Shown one piece after another: positions 42,600-54,596 of a DNA stretch of 64,000 nucleotides (positions are counted from its first letter, which is position 1; the number at the start of each line of letters is the position of its first letter). Under the pieces are notes generated by a model, which did no database searches, was not told the origin of the DNA, and worked only from the letters and a program-made list of their open reading frames with translations. The stretch lies in NCBI RefSeq assembly GCF_016802725.1, contig NC_052669.1:4765501-4829500 (forward strand), in the 5' to 3' direction. The stretch is from Solenopsis invicta. Lineage: Eukaryota; Arthropoda; Insecta; Hymenoptera; Formicidae. The position numbers and the translations under genes are program-made.

Positions 42600-44940
42600 A
42601 ACAAAATTTTATAGAAACGGATCTACATACAAGAAAAATTCGTAAACTTTCTCAGAAATTTCCAAACTGACTCTATCATAAAATGTAAACGGACGTAAAA
42701 AAAAAAAATTGTGAAAACATGTATATTTCAACTAAGAGTATACAAAGTATATCAATTATCGATTTAAAATAAAATCAATTTCATAAATTAAAAACAATGA
42801 TTTTAGATTTAATTAAATATCGATGACATATATGTAATATAATAAGTAATATTCTAAACTCTTTCTCTCTATATGTATTCTCTCTATAATTATATTAATA
42901 ATATTTGTTTGATATAATTATAAATATATAATTAAAACAATATAATTTTATTTAAATTACCTTTATTTTTTGAAATAAATAATGACTTTTAAAAATTCAA
43001 TATACAGCACATAGATTAAAAATCTGTACAAAATTTGAGATTGAAATTTATGCAACAAAATAATGAAAAGGATTGTATGAACAAAGATATTGAACATTGT
43101 TTTGTTGCACAAATAATAGCCATTTAAAAATAAGAAATTGCATAATTCTTTTAATACAAACACAATATCAGCTTTAAATCTAAAAGGAAAAATATGAGAG
43201 GAAAAATTATATTAAGAAAGATGTCAGATATTATTTGTGGAAAAATTGGAAACATCGCAGCTTCACTTAAATGATAAGATCTTTACGGCTAAATCGTGAT
43301 GAATAATGTTCATGTCATCGTTATTACCGTGACAAATTTCGTTATGCACTCTTTCACAAAATCTGATGGTATATTCATAAATCTTATGTTAAGTGACTTT
43401 GCGTATTCTTAAACAATTATGAAAAATAAAGAGTACTAGCTGCTTGCGAGATTTATTTGATAGATATAAAGGCGTAATATTTTGCTACCGCAAAGGATGA
43501 TAAAATTATACAAACGTAAGTATTAATTATCTTATGTCTGCATCATTGTCACGATGTGATACAATTTATAGCTGCATCTCAATATATAATTATACGTTTC
43601 TTGAAAGGGTTACTCGACTTGTATTGGTGCGAAGAGCCAATTTTGATCGCTTTGGGTCAAATTTACCAGACTGCAGCATTTACTTCACCGATTGTTCGGG
43701 AACTCGCAGGACAGCGGTTACTTCATCACGATTGAGTATTCTTCGATGATTCTACGAAAGACAGTACGCTCGGCTGCTCTTGTGGTAATTTTAGTTTGGC
43801 CATTAAACTCTGGGTACTTTAATGCGCGTAGTTGTGATAGTTAGGTCAAGTAAACGAAACCAAGCAAAGCCGCATTCTGCCGTAAAGATCATCATATCCA
43901 AATATTTACAGTACCGTCTGCTGAATGTCTCATTACACTCGGTTGTTATATCGACATGCAAGTCTTCAACATCATCTATGATGTTAAAAGAGAGAACTCT
44001 AATATTTCTATTAGCAATCAAAAATATTAAATGTTTAAATGTCTCTTGTTGCAGATGACAGCGTTGTTCAGTAATTCAATAGTATGTTCCAATCTGCTGC
44101 GTCTAACAGTCTTCTCAGATCGCAACGAGTTCAAGAATAAAACTGAATAAATTCTATGCGTGTTCGGTAACAAATCTGGAACTCTGTGTTTCCAAATGAT
44201 GATAAAATTACTGGAATATCACACGATACGAGTGCGTGCCTCAAATTTTTATTTACTGCTAACGATAAAGTTTTTACGATAAATATTCTCAACATATTTT
44301 TGCATTTCTAGATTTTTTTTATAGATTTATGTAGCGGCTAGGGCTAAATGTCGAGATGATTGAGGTACTTAATTAACATTTTTCATGAGTATTTAATATC
44401 CGAAGAGTGCTCGTAATAATCGACGAAAAGCAAGACAGCGTGTTGATCTATAATAATTTAGTTGTTAGCAAAATGAAGTGATAGGACTATACCATTATTA
44501 TATGTGTTCTCTGACATCCATTCTCTGATAATCCATTCTCAAGTTAGACAAGAAAAGATTTTCCTATTTACTTGACCAGGCAAAATTTATATTGCGATGC
44601 ACGTCAGTTAAAGTTAAGATAACAGAGGAAGACATCGTCGAAGTATTCGACAATAAATCTTAGCATGTCAACGGCGCGTTTGCCTGTGTAAAACAATTTA
44701 CTATGTTAAGTAATGCGATGTATACCCGTAAATGGATATACTTAGTCGCTGTAACATCGTGAGACAACCGCTGTTATATTTATAAACGCGAACGGATTGA
44801 TAACGTGTCGCAGCCGAATAAGTAAATGGAGATATACAACAGCAATTTCATGATAATTCACCGTTCCTATTGTTATTGCATTATAAGCGTTTATCTTCAT
44901 TCTGAATAAAGTGTTGCAAGTGTACAAATTTTTCTCTTTC
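42600..44940. other. intergenic DNA without recognised gene
   Basis: AT-rich to about 43.5 kb, then more balanced composition to 44.9 kb. Open frames of 61-78 codons at 43534-43749, 43803-44058 and 44742-44927 show no recognisable motif and are treated as chance. Confidence 0.5.
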
Positions 44941-44948
44941 CTTCTTCT

Positions 44949-44986
<38 letters not shown>

Positions 44987-45011
44987 TTTTTTCTCTCTCT
45001 CTTTTTTATCT
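44938..45011. repeat. CTT and (TC)n microsatellite
   Basis: CTT triplets lead into about 16 TC dinucleotides (44952-44984), then a second shorter TC run. Confidence 0.95.
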
Positions 45012-46179
45012 CTTATCCAAAATCCAGAGAAGAGCGTTTCGCGAAACATCAAATGCCGCAAATTATGCCAGCCACTTGAAATGACCGAACGGCGAACGTG
45101 GAACGCGCATGGTTGGGTTTCTATTTTCGGCTGCGCACGCGGAGTCGATTAAGGCTGACGACGGCGCGTTTGTAATCTCCAACGAGTTTGATCGTTTCCG
45201 GACACAGCGCTGACTTTAATCGCGTATCCAGTATCCGGCGGTTGATTATCGCCGCTACCTTGTCATTCTCCCGTTCGATAAATCGTGTAATGGCGCGATA
45301 CAAACGCGGCCCGCTCCTTCTTCGTTTTCCGACTTCCGAGCAAAAATAGACGAAGCGCATAGAGAGTTAGTCTCCAGTGATCGTAACGATATTTCTCTGA
45401 CACGACTGTACCATCGAAGTCTTCGCTAGAAAATTATGGCAATCTAGAAAAAGAAAAATTGCTAACCTTTATTCATCAATTGTTCGAGTATTAAAACAGA
45501 ATATTACATACTTTGATTATTGTGTGTGTATCATAATTGCTCTGTGTAATATTATATTACTACATTTAATTTATCGCATTGCAGTAAGCAAATTATAATT
45601 GTTGCTATAAAATACACATTCCTCTTCTTTTGAAACTCATGATATTTAAATATATACCCATTAATGTCTTGGAAAATAAAGCTTTTACAAAAATTAAAGT
45701 GAAAATGTGTATTGGTTTTTCATATACTATCATCATAATAATAATTAACACATTATAATAATTAATAATATCAACAGTAAAAAATCGAACAGCACTAATG
45801 CAATGTAATCTGCATATCTTTTATCGGATGAGAAAAAGTTAACTGTAGTCATTTCTAATTTTGTTGAACATTTCTATTTTGGATACATTATTTCCGACGA
45901 AAGTTTCTTTCAGCGTGTAAGCAGAGGAAATGCTTGGAATATATTTTCTGAAGGTTGCTATTCTCAAAATGCTGAATTTTATCTTTGTAGAATAAAATCA
46001 TCGCGGTTTCTTATCGTTCCTGTATCGAGCAAAGTTTAACCCTTTAATAATATCGTCGAACAGTCCATTAAATACAACCCTCGATGTTATCAACGATCCC
46101 TTTCCTCTCTTTTCCGCCTCGTACTCAAACACGAAAAAAGAAACTTCTTTATTACCAAATTTAGTTGTTTTTCGCTCGA
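45012..46179. other. intergenic DNA upstream of Ca-alpha1T
   Basis: A small GC-rich block at about 45040-45370 is followed by AT-rich DNA. A minus-strand frame at 45121-45360 (79 codons) is unrecognised. No gene is supported. Confidence 0.5.
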
Positions 46180-47707
46180 TTAATTTTCTCGTGCCAAAGA
46201 ATCGCCGATGTCTATCACGTAATGACCCTTGGAGTCATCAATTAATTGGGCGTCGTATGGGGAGCAGAATTCGGAGTGAGACAGCCCTTTCGGGCAAATA
46301 ATGGCGAGAAAAAGGCACAAGTGGTCGATGCCGAAAGTGAAAGCGAGGATCTCAAGGACTTTGTCGGATCCTTTCCAGTCATCTCTCCAGCTCCATCTCT
46401 TTCTGTCTCTCTCCTCTCTCTCTTTTCCTCTCCCTCTTTCTCTCTTTTTGTCTTTCTCTCTTTCTCTCCGTTTTGCCCACCTCGAGTACGAGCCGTGAAG
46501 GTGCTCTTCGGTCGACCAAGGGGTGAAGAGAAGGACGAAGGAGAGAACAGAAGGAAGAGAGGAGGAGAAGAGGTGGGAAAGAGTAGGAAGATCTCCGGAT
46601 TTTCTCTGGGGGAGGATGTGTGTTGGAGGTCGCGAGACGCGGATGAGGCGAGGGACACGCACACACCGGGGGTCGCGCATGCGTCCGCCACCGTCGGGTA
46701 GAGGATGTTCGACGTTTTTTTCAGTCACCGGTCGACGCTGCGCCGGGCACCGTCGTCGTCGTGAACACGGCCGCGATCGCGCGGCGTTCAGCTGCTGGCT
46801 ACCACCACCGCACATCGTACGTCCGCGAATCCCCTCGACGCTCGTCTCGCGAACAACAGCCCGCGCTAGTGCCCTCGTGTCCGCGCGACCGACGTAACGG
46901 TCGATAGGCACCTAACGCGAGAGAGGATACAGCCAGGTGAAGGACACCCGGAAGAAGACGAGGAGGAAAAGGAAGAGGTGGTGGTGGTGGTGCAGTGAAT
47001 CAGTTCTCGGCCACACGCGCTTCACGTGCTCCTTTCCCGAGACTCGAGGTCACTTCGTCGAGGGGGATCACTTCACTCTTTCTCGAGGAGGATCTCGCGG
47101 ATACTTCTCGTGTCGAGTGATCTCGTGGATCGAGGATCCGCGACGCGATCACATCCTCCGGGAACGTCGCGATACCGGGACAAGGTTACTGCGCGCTCGC
47201 CACGTCCCCAGGTGAGAAGCGCAGGTGAGAGGAATCACCGGGCAGGCGCGTCGCAAGAGGTGCAACTCCGCACCTGGATTCGCTATCTCCCCGGCTCCGA
47301 CGTAAGATGCGATCGGCTGGTATTCGCTCGCTACGTCGATCGCGACAGTGCGAAGCAGCCCAGGTTGAGCGTTGGAATTAAGACGTCGAGTTTAAGACCG
47401 GAGAAGGAGGAGAGACTCCTCGTCGTCGTCGTATTCGCGACGGAAAGATTGGCGCAACGAATCGAAAGCACGGAGCATCCTCGATGACACCGCTGAGAAC
47501 GGCCGATTGTTCACGCGATTAGTCGAGAGCAACGAGTAGTCGCGAAAAGGAAGATCAGACCGTGCAGCAAGATCGGGCGATGAGAATCTCTCTCCGAACG
47601 GCCAAGGAGTCCCGGAACCGTCGCCTCACGCAGCCCCGGGCGCCGAGGAGGCCGCGACGTCGTTGAAAGCCTCCCAAGTCGCTGGAGAAACGCCGCGTTC
47701 GCGCGCG

Positions 47708-47744
<37 letters not shown>

Positions 47745-47763
47745 CTACTCGAGGTACTCGAGA
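46180..47763 (+). promoter_or_regulatory. presumed Ca-alpha1T promoter and 5' leader
   Basis: CpG-rich DNA rising toward the Ca-alpha1T start. It holds a CT-rich tract (46380-46475), a GA-rich stretch (about 46525-46590), several CGTCGTCGT runs and a (GA)n run at 47710-47743 just before the ATG. GA repeats are binding sites for GAGA-type factors in insects. The transcription start cannot be placed. Long open frames here (minus 46180-46911, plus 46246-46701 and others) come from low stop-codon density and show no domain. Confidence 0.5.
47580..47666 (+). other. small upstream reading frame in Ca-alpha1T leader
   Basis: An ATG at 47580-47582 opens 28 arginine-rich codons ending in TGA at 47664-47666, about 100 bases before the main start. 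It could reduce translation of the channel if it is included in the mRNA. Confidence 0.4.
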
Positions 47764-48146
47764 ATGTCGCTGCACTATCCTCACGGATACCGATACCGAT
47801 CCGCGTCGAGGGCGATTAGCGGGAGCGGGGTCGGCGAGCAAGGCTCCGACAGCGACGTGGCGGAGCTCAGCGACCTCGAGGACGACGAGGATGAGGACGG
47901 GGCTCGCGTGTCCCCCAACAGACGAACGGTCGAAGAGGAGGACGAAAACGAGGACGATGAGGATGAGAACGACGTGGACGACGGGGACGACGACGATGAC
48001 GACGACGACGATGAGGATGACGACGATGAGGACGAGGAGGAGGAGGGCGAGGGTCTACCCTATCCAGGCTTCATTCCAATCGCTCTCAGATATCTCGACC
48101 AGACCACACGACCGCGCAACTGGTGTCTCGCGCTGATTACTAATCC
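47764..48146 (+). CDS. Ca-alpha1T: T-type calcium channel alpha-1, coding exon 1 (N-terminus)
   Basis: It starts the pore-forming alpha-1 subunit of a low-voltage-activated (Cav3) calcium channel. The ATG at 47764 has A at -3 and is the first in-frame ATG after a TGA at 47581-47583. Residues 1-28 are polar. Residues 29-96 are extremely acidic, with an almost pure Asp/Glu run at 56-95 encoded by GAC/GAT/GAG repeats, probably variable in length. The family signature follows: LPYPGFIPIALRYLDQ, then RPRNWCLALITN just before S1. The exon is 383 nt and ends with CC, leaving two bases of a split proline codon. The next bases (ATATCCTTTT) are a U12 donor, described separately. Reading on instead gives unrelated residues and a stop at 48193. 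Confidence 0.9.
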
Positions 48147-48156
48147 ATATCCTTTT
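48147..48156 (+). other. U12-type 5' splice site
   Basis: ATATCCTTTT matches the minor-spliceosome AT-AC donor consensus (ATATCCTTT) at every position. GT dinucleotides at 48157, 48172 and 48178 would be ordinary U2 donors, but they do not give a frame that joins the next exon. Confidence 0.88.
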
Positions 48157-49379
48157 GGTACTTCTCGACTCGGTATGGTAAATTTTACTTTGTAGCACAT
48201 ATGTCGACCTACATACACGATCTCATACATTGCGCTCCAACCAACGTAAAAATCTAAGGTATTGCTAAAATCAATTAAGGGATTACTTTCTGAAAGTTCA
48301 AAGGCAATCTGAAATATTAGAAATATCTCGAAAGAATATCTAAAAGATTAGAATGCGTCTTTATGGAAAGAAAACCTGACAGACTAGAACATTTTCATAC
48401 GTTTTCACAAAATTTCTCAATATTCAGGAAGCTTTTTTAAACACTTTTGACGTTTGTATAGTTGGCGATATATAATATTTTATAGGCTCGATAAATCTTT
48501 CTCTAAAATAGAATTAGAAGCGATTATTGGATATCGAGTTTCTACGGTAGCTTTTGTAAAAGTGGCATCTTTGTGTACATTTTACGAATACAGATTCGCT
48601 TTTCATGGTCGTGGTAAGCTGATGCGAACTGTTCCAGTCGATCTTCATTAGGAATTTATTTCATCTCTCTGACTACACAAGGTTGCGCGTGCGTCAGCAT
48701 TCGCCGTAGCTATCAGAATTTGTTGATTTTCCTAAGTCGCTGTGCAATGTGCAGCGTATTATCAAATAAGATTTGAGGGAAGGCGATATCGAGGCGTTTA
48801 TCCAGCTGAACAAATTATCCACAGCGGGATTTTTACATATTCGCACTTACACAGAATGTACGATGAGTTTAACTTGATCTTGATCGAAATTACCTACGTT
48901 ATAATGTACATTAATAGGTTGACAGCTAATGTCAATATTATTTCGCGTTGATATCTTTACAGATGAAGAGAACAAAGTCGTAAAAACACGTGAATTAAAA
49001 TAGAAAGCAATTACGCGCTTTTCCCTACGTTCGATTAAACTTTGTGATTTTGATATAATAGATTTAACGTGTCACGATAACCAATGTGATTACTAAAAAA
49101 AAAAACTAGACATACTGGATTTCATCTTCAAAATCAAATTGGCACGAATAAAAAAGATGCATTTATTTTATAGAAGAAGTTAGAACGAAGGAAATTTTTC
49201 GTATTTCCTGAGAGATATTTTTCTCAGAATACGTAATTATGGTGCGCAGAAAATAAAAATTGAAAAGTTCGATCGATACTTTTTAAAGGTAATTAATCGT
49301 TTCTTTACGCGACGTCTCCTATATTGAAACTTTTCGAAGATACGCTTGATCGCTCTGCTTTCGTACGACGTCTTTAACT

Positions 49380-50040
49380 TGCGGAACTTCTCACGCTCGT
49401 ACGAAGCAGCACTTCCGCCTCATTTGTTGAATGTAGGATCTCCGCCCCCGGGCGGGTATTTGTCGCCGCGAATAGCCCCGAGTGTGGAAAACGCGGTGGC
49501 GAGTACCGAGGGAGATCGGTCTGAAGACACCTTAAATAGGTCATTGATTGACCTATCCCCAGGCGAATCCTACTGCGCGCGTAGCCGCTTTCCACAGTGG
49601 CACAGTTCTCTCCTATCTCGTTCCTCTCAGTACGACGGTGGTGGTTCTCCTTTTTCTTCTTCGTACAGTGGCGTTCCCGTTCTCTTTCTCGTCGCGCATT
49701 TTCCTCACCCTCTCACGGCGCGGCGCCCGATCCCTCCTCCGGTTCTCTGCACGTATACAGCCCGAGCGCCTATATCCGTTTGTGCGGGAAATTACTGGGG
49801 GGGTAGGGCGTGTGGCGGGATGTACTCTGCACGTGGTGAGGCAGCGGCAGCAGCGGCGGCGGTGACGGCGGCGGCGACGTCCGGGCAAAGTTTAGTCAGC
49901 CGACCATCGGAGCAACAAGCGCCGAGGGAAGCGCGCCGCGCGTCAGAAAGATCTCCATTGTGCGGGCGGGGACAATGGGCGCGGGTTGGAGCACGGTGTA
50001 CCACCGAATGCGAATGAGGACCACGAGCCTGTTTCACGTT
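49380..50040. other. CpG-rich island inside Ca-alpha1T intron 1
   Basis: GC-rich stretch about 1.2-1.9 kb into the intron, with GGC/GCA triplet runs at 49838-49880. A plus-strand frame at 49346-50017 (223 codons) crosses it, but it has no domain and ends in an alanine run. It could be an alternative promoter or first exon of Ca-alpha1T, or an enhancer. Confidence 0.4.
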
Positions 50041-52439
50041 GCTACTGCAAAACCGTCGTTTCCCTCTCTTGTCCTCTCATACTCACGTTTCACCGTACTT
50101 CGCCGTTGAAATCGGAGTCCCAGATACCGCGATCCGAAATTCCCGGATCTCCCGAGTAGAAAACATCTTTGAAAGCATTGTGGTGGTCCTCAATTTGATG
50201 GAGGTCCCGTATAAAAAAATTTAATAAATTTCCATATGTTACGCAGTACGCAGCTGACTCCCTTATGATACCAGATCACGAGAATGCTTATTTCGGAACA
50301 AACATACGCGTTCAATAACGAAAACAATAGGGGAAACAACACGTTAATAAATAATTCCAAATTTGGCCGACAAACTGGCAAATGTTTATTAAAAACTTTT
50401 TTACAACACGTTTATTATACTAGCGCCTTTGAGTTGCGATATTACCGCGCAGCTAATTCATGTTGTATCGGAGAATCGAGACAAAATCATTTCAATTTTG
50501 GAACTTTTGAGGCACATTTCACACAAGAGTGTGTATCAAAGCGATAGAGACCTTGACCCATCGATGTTTAATCCTAGCGGAACCAAGGGCGGCCAGAGAA
50601 TGTCAAACAGCATCTTTCCTTGAACTACTTACAGCAATTGTGATGATGTAGTTTAATAACTTTTACAGATTTAATTCTCTTAGCAAATCTAATTCCAATG
50701 AACGCCCAACCAAAACGCGATTGCTTTTGATTCAATAAATTTTATCATTAATTAAAATTATAGTAATGCATTTTATATCAAATGTACCAGCATTTCGAAT
50801 GCATTCAGTTTGATTCCAATAAATCAGTTGTTATATACGTTGTAATTCACATCAATATTCTTTCGTTGGTATTTTTGTAAATAAAGAATCTCATAAATTA
50901 AAAAAAATAATAATTAAAACAAAAATCAATTATGCATTTCTTTTAATGTTCGATTAATTGTCAGTGGATTTTTTTAAATTTGCTGTAATAATCAAGAATC
51001 AAATTCCAAATTAAGCAGAGGTTTTATCTCTAGAATTGAATGAAAGAAAGATATACTGATTTTATGAAAAAGTTGAAATAAAAAGCTTTTTGCCTTTTCG
51101 AAACAAAATTATGATAGTTATTAAAAATTCGTATATTTAACCAATGATCAGTTTTCTAAAAAGCAATTTTGATTTTATGAGTAAATAATAATTGATCTAC
51201 TTTCATATAATCTGTTGCATAGTTCAGGAAGTTTACTTTACTTGAATTATAAGTTCGGAGTTAAGCGGTCAACGGGGTTTGGATCAATAAAAAGTTGTCT
51301 CGCAGTTGTTTTTAGTACGTCGAAATCTAAAATCCGCGAATATTTTGTTTTGGTTTTTCTGTTTAGAGACCAAGTGAGAGATTACATGATTCAGATTGTG
51401 TGAAAATGGTTGCGATTAACAGAATAAACGGCCATCTCTCTGTTCCAGTTTGATAGTTTACTTCATTATCTTAAGTACCATAAAACGGCTGAGCAGTTAT
51501 TTATTCAGTTTAATCTGATTACAGGTATCTTTCACGTTTAATTAATTTGTATAATATTAATTTGTATAATGTTTATTTCTCTAGATAGATCATTTTGTTT
51601 CGAATCTTAAAGTTAATCGGTTTTATGTATATAAAAGTTATATATGAAAAATGATGATATATTGAACTATATTTAGTTTCGAGAATATTACTAAATTATC
51701 TCTTTCTTTCAAAATATCTTGTTGTCTTTTACATCGTATCCCTTTATTTCTATAAATAACAACTCATTAGAAAGCGAAATATTCAATGTTATAAAAGAAA
51801 AAAGTATCCGTTCCTACGCACGGGCTGACACTACGTCGACTACGCGCTTTGACTACTTGTCGCTCCCGCCCGACGCGTGATTGCACTACTCTACTGCGTT
51901 GCTTGAATTGCACTCGAACTACTGATTCCCGCAAACGATCGGCTGCCTCTACATTCATTACCTTTTGTTTTCATTTCATTTCCATTAAAGCCACAGTAGA
52001 TCAAGCAATGCAATTTATTTGCCGAATATTCAACAAACAGCAAATATGCTGTTTTATGTGAATTTGATTGCGTTGCGATATTTGTACGTGTGTTGTCCTA
52101 TATACATAAAATTGAGGGAAACATTGTGTCATATAAGCGTATATTATTTCGTTCGCATTTATACATTTATTTCGCTCATATTGGCTCGGTGAATATTTAA
52201 TGATCAAATGTGGCTCTTGGAATTATCGAATCTACAATGGAAAACTTAAATGAGTATTAAAATATTTATGAGAAAAGACCATCTCTTGCTCTCGAGAAAA
52301 AGATATTAGATATTAGAAATGTATTAAATTTGTCGCTCTAAAGGTGGAAGTCTGGAAAATGTAACTGGAAAAGGATACGTAACATCACGCAATATTTGCA
52401 GTGAGTTTCGCGATGGTGAACGTAATATTAGTGTAAGTA

Positions 52440-52900
52440 GGTGTCAACTTCACGCGGCGCGACAACGTGGTTTTGCGGTGACCAATGCGATATTGCGGCT
52501 ATAATCAAAAGCAGTGGATCGAACGGTCCGGTCTCACAAGAGCAGCTTTCTATTGAGCTGCTCGCGTTTCCGCGCGGTTCTTTCACGTCCTTCCACTGGA
52601 TCCCGTCGGCGATTCGTCATCGATCGACGACGAATACGACGGGTACTAGGTCAGGACATTTTCAGGACCGATGAAAAATAATCGAGTGACCAAAGCGAGG
52701 TAAACGAGGCAATCATCCGCGACCTCGAACGTCGCCGGAAGCGGCAGTCGATCGAAACAATTTGCTCGGCCGCCTCGGCCGCTTGATTGTCTATTAAGCA
52801 CCGCGTAAATGAGCACCGCGCATCGATGAGAGCGAGAGGCGTCGATGAGAAACAGGTTGACGGGCCATCATCGACCGATCAACACGAGCGCGTACATAAA
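52440..52900. other. CpG-rich island inside Ca-alpha1T intron 1
   Basis: Unique CpG-rich DNA without a recognised gene. A plus-strand frame at 52441-52674 (77 codons) is not recognised. Candidate regulatory DNA. Confidence 0.35.
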
Positions 52901-53026
52901 AATCAATCGCTTATCGCGCAAGGCTTATTGACGTCTATGCATGTGTGCGTGCATATGTGCACGAATGTGCGTGGGTGTGTGCGTTTTGCAACTGATATCG
53001 TAGTTGATATCGTCACATAAGAAGAT

Positions 53027-53052
53027 AATATTAATTTATATAAATTAATATT
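53027..53052. repeat. perfect 26-bp AT palindrome
   Basis: AATATTAATTTAT is followed directly by its exact reverse complement. It is made only of A and T, so part of the symmetry may reflect composition. Confidence 0.8.
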
Positions 53053-53599
53053 TATAGTATATGATGCAATATGGCTGATTTTAATTAAAAGTGAGTAATT
53101 AATAAAAGTATTTTTAATTAGTCCAAAAGCGTTATCTAAATGTTTATAATATCTCGCTAACGAATGCAACATTTGTTGGTCATGATATTTGAAAATGCAT
53201 TCAATGTACGAGAATCGATTTTTATTAAATTTAATCGATCTAGTGATATTTTGTAACGCTTTTTACACCAGAAAAATAGAGAGAGAGGGAGAGTCCATTT
53301 TCCAAATATCTTCCATATTGAATACCAAATGTAATATGATACCAAATAAACATTTCCTAGAATAAAAATACAGCTCGTAGCAATTAAATATAAATTCACG
53401 TTAAACGTGATATCTTTCGTGTCCTTCTCTCCGTTCGATTCCGTTTCTTGCGACAAAAGAGACAATTTTTCATTGGGAAACCTGAGCTCCATATGAGCTG
53501 TCAATATACAGATATCGAAGAATAATTTTAAACTGTGTGAAGATTTTCTATATTCGCGAAATCGGCACTACAAATCCGATCGGCCAATTTCTTCGCGAT

Positions 53600-54030
53600 T
53601 ATATTCTGAATCTTGCGTGCTTCCGCATCGCGACGTAACATCCGACGCTAGTGCAAGATTTATGGTTAACGGTTGCGTACTGTCGCAGCGAGCCAAGAGA
53701 ATTCTGCAGCATGCTGCAACGACATTAATCCTTTCACGAACGATACTACTTAACGCGGTCGCAGGCACGCGCCGCGCCGCGCCGCGCCGTGCCGCGCCGG
53801 CCGGGGCGGCGCGAGTACAGATTACACTGCACGATAAACGGTTATCTAGGGCTCCCGGGTCTTGTAACATCTACGGCTCACGTGCGAGGCAATCGAATTG
53901 ATTATTTTCCACTGGCGCTGCTTATCTCCGCGCGCCGCGCGTTAAAACGGGGATTTATTTTTAGCAACGCGCATACGTGGATCCGCGAGATAGAAAGCAT
54001 TTGTCCTTTCGCAAAATGTTAGCATTTATT
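53600..54030. other. GC-rich island with GCCGC repeats in Ca-alpha1T intron 1
   Basis: A run of CGCCG/CGCGC units at about 53768-53802 sits in a CpG-rich block that is open on both strands (minus 53568-53870, plus 53617-53901). Translations are alanine/arginine-rich and carry no domain. Confidence 0.4.
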
Positions 54031-54391
54031 CTCGTAACAATTTAATTACTCATTCCGGAAATGAAGAATCCCCGCCTCGTACTTGTTCCGGGAATATCTG
54101 AGCGTGAAAATAGTTCCGTCACGGCCAAATTCAACGCGGCCATATGAACGCAGTCTGCTACTGAAGAGATTCTCTTGAGAAATTCTCTCATTTTTTTTTC
54201 TTTTGAAGATATTTAGAAATAAAAATGGAAATAACTCCTTTTGCCCCTTAAAAGAAATTCAGTGATTTGATTAATATAATAATTTATTTAAAATGAAAAA
54301 TTGAAATTAATAAGTAAAATATTGTTATTAAAAGTTTATCGCAATAAAAATCTCTCTTCATTAATCTTATAATATTGAAACTATTATTTCC

Positions 54392-54596
54392 TCATCTCTT
54401 TAGTCCTTAGCTTCTGTCAGACCATAATGATTCCTCAATATATTTTGTGCGTTTTTTTTTACAATTACACAAGTATACGGGACCTACAGTTTCAACGTTG
54501 ATTCCGAACAAACTAATTTAGAGGGGTTCTCTTGGTAAGATACTCTCGGTGGTTTACCACTGCCTTCTGATAGATAACGATCAAATAAAATCAGAT
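54392..54596 (+). repeat. dispersed repeat family, copy A
   Basis: It aligns along its length with 60212-60420. Shared blocks include TAGTCCTTAGCT, TTGTCAG or CTGTCAG, CCTCAA, TTTTTACAAT, GACCTA, GATTCCGAAC or GATTTCGAAC, TTCTTGGTAAGATACTCTCG and GATCAAATAAAAT. Length, copy number and lack of any frame suggest a SINE or a LINE fragment. Confidence 0.8.

Noticed and set aside
46180..46911. 243-codon minus-strand open frame in the presumed Ca-alpha1T leader
   Set aside because: Plus-strand frames are open over the same GC-rich DNA. The product is low-complexity (Arg/Lys/Glu and Ser/Pro runs) with no domain, so openness reflects base composition.
48157..48180. Ordinary GT donors after exon 1 (48157, 48172, 48178)
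   Set aside because: None joins in frame to the conserved exon 2. The nearest AG acceptor gives a stop or the wrong frame with each, whereas the U12 sites restore the conserved sequence.
49346..50017. 223-codon plus-strand frame in a CpG island
   Set aside because: Other frames and the minus strand are also open, alanine repeats dominate one part, and there is no recognisable domain or splice context.
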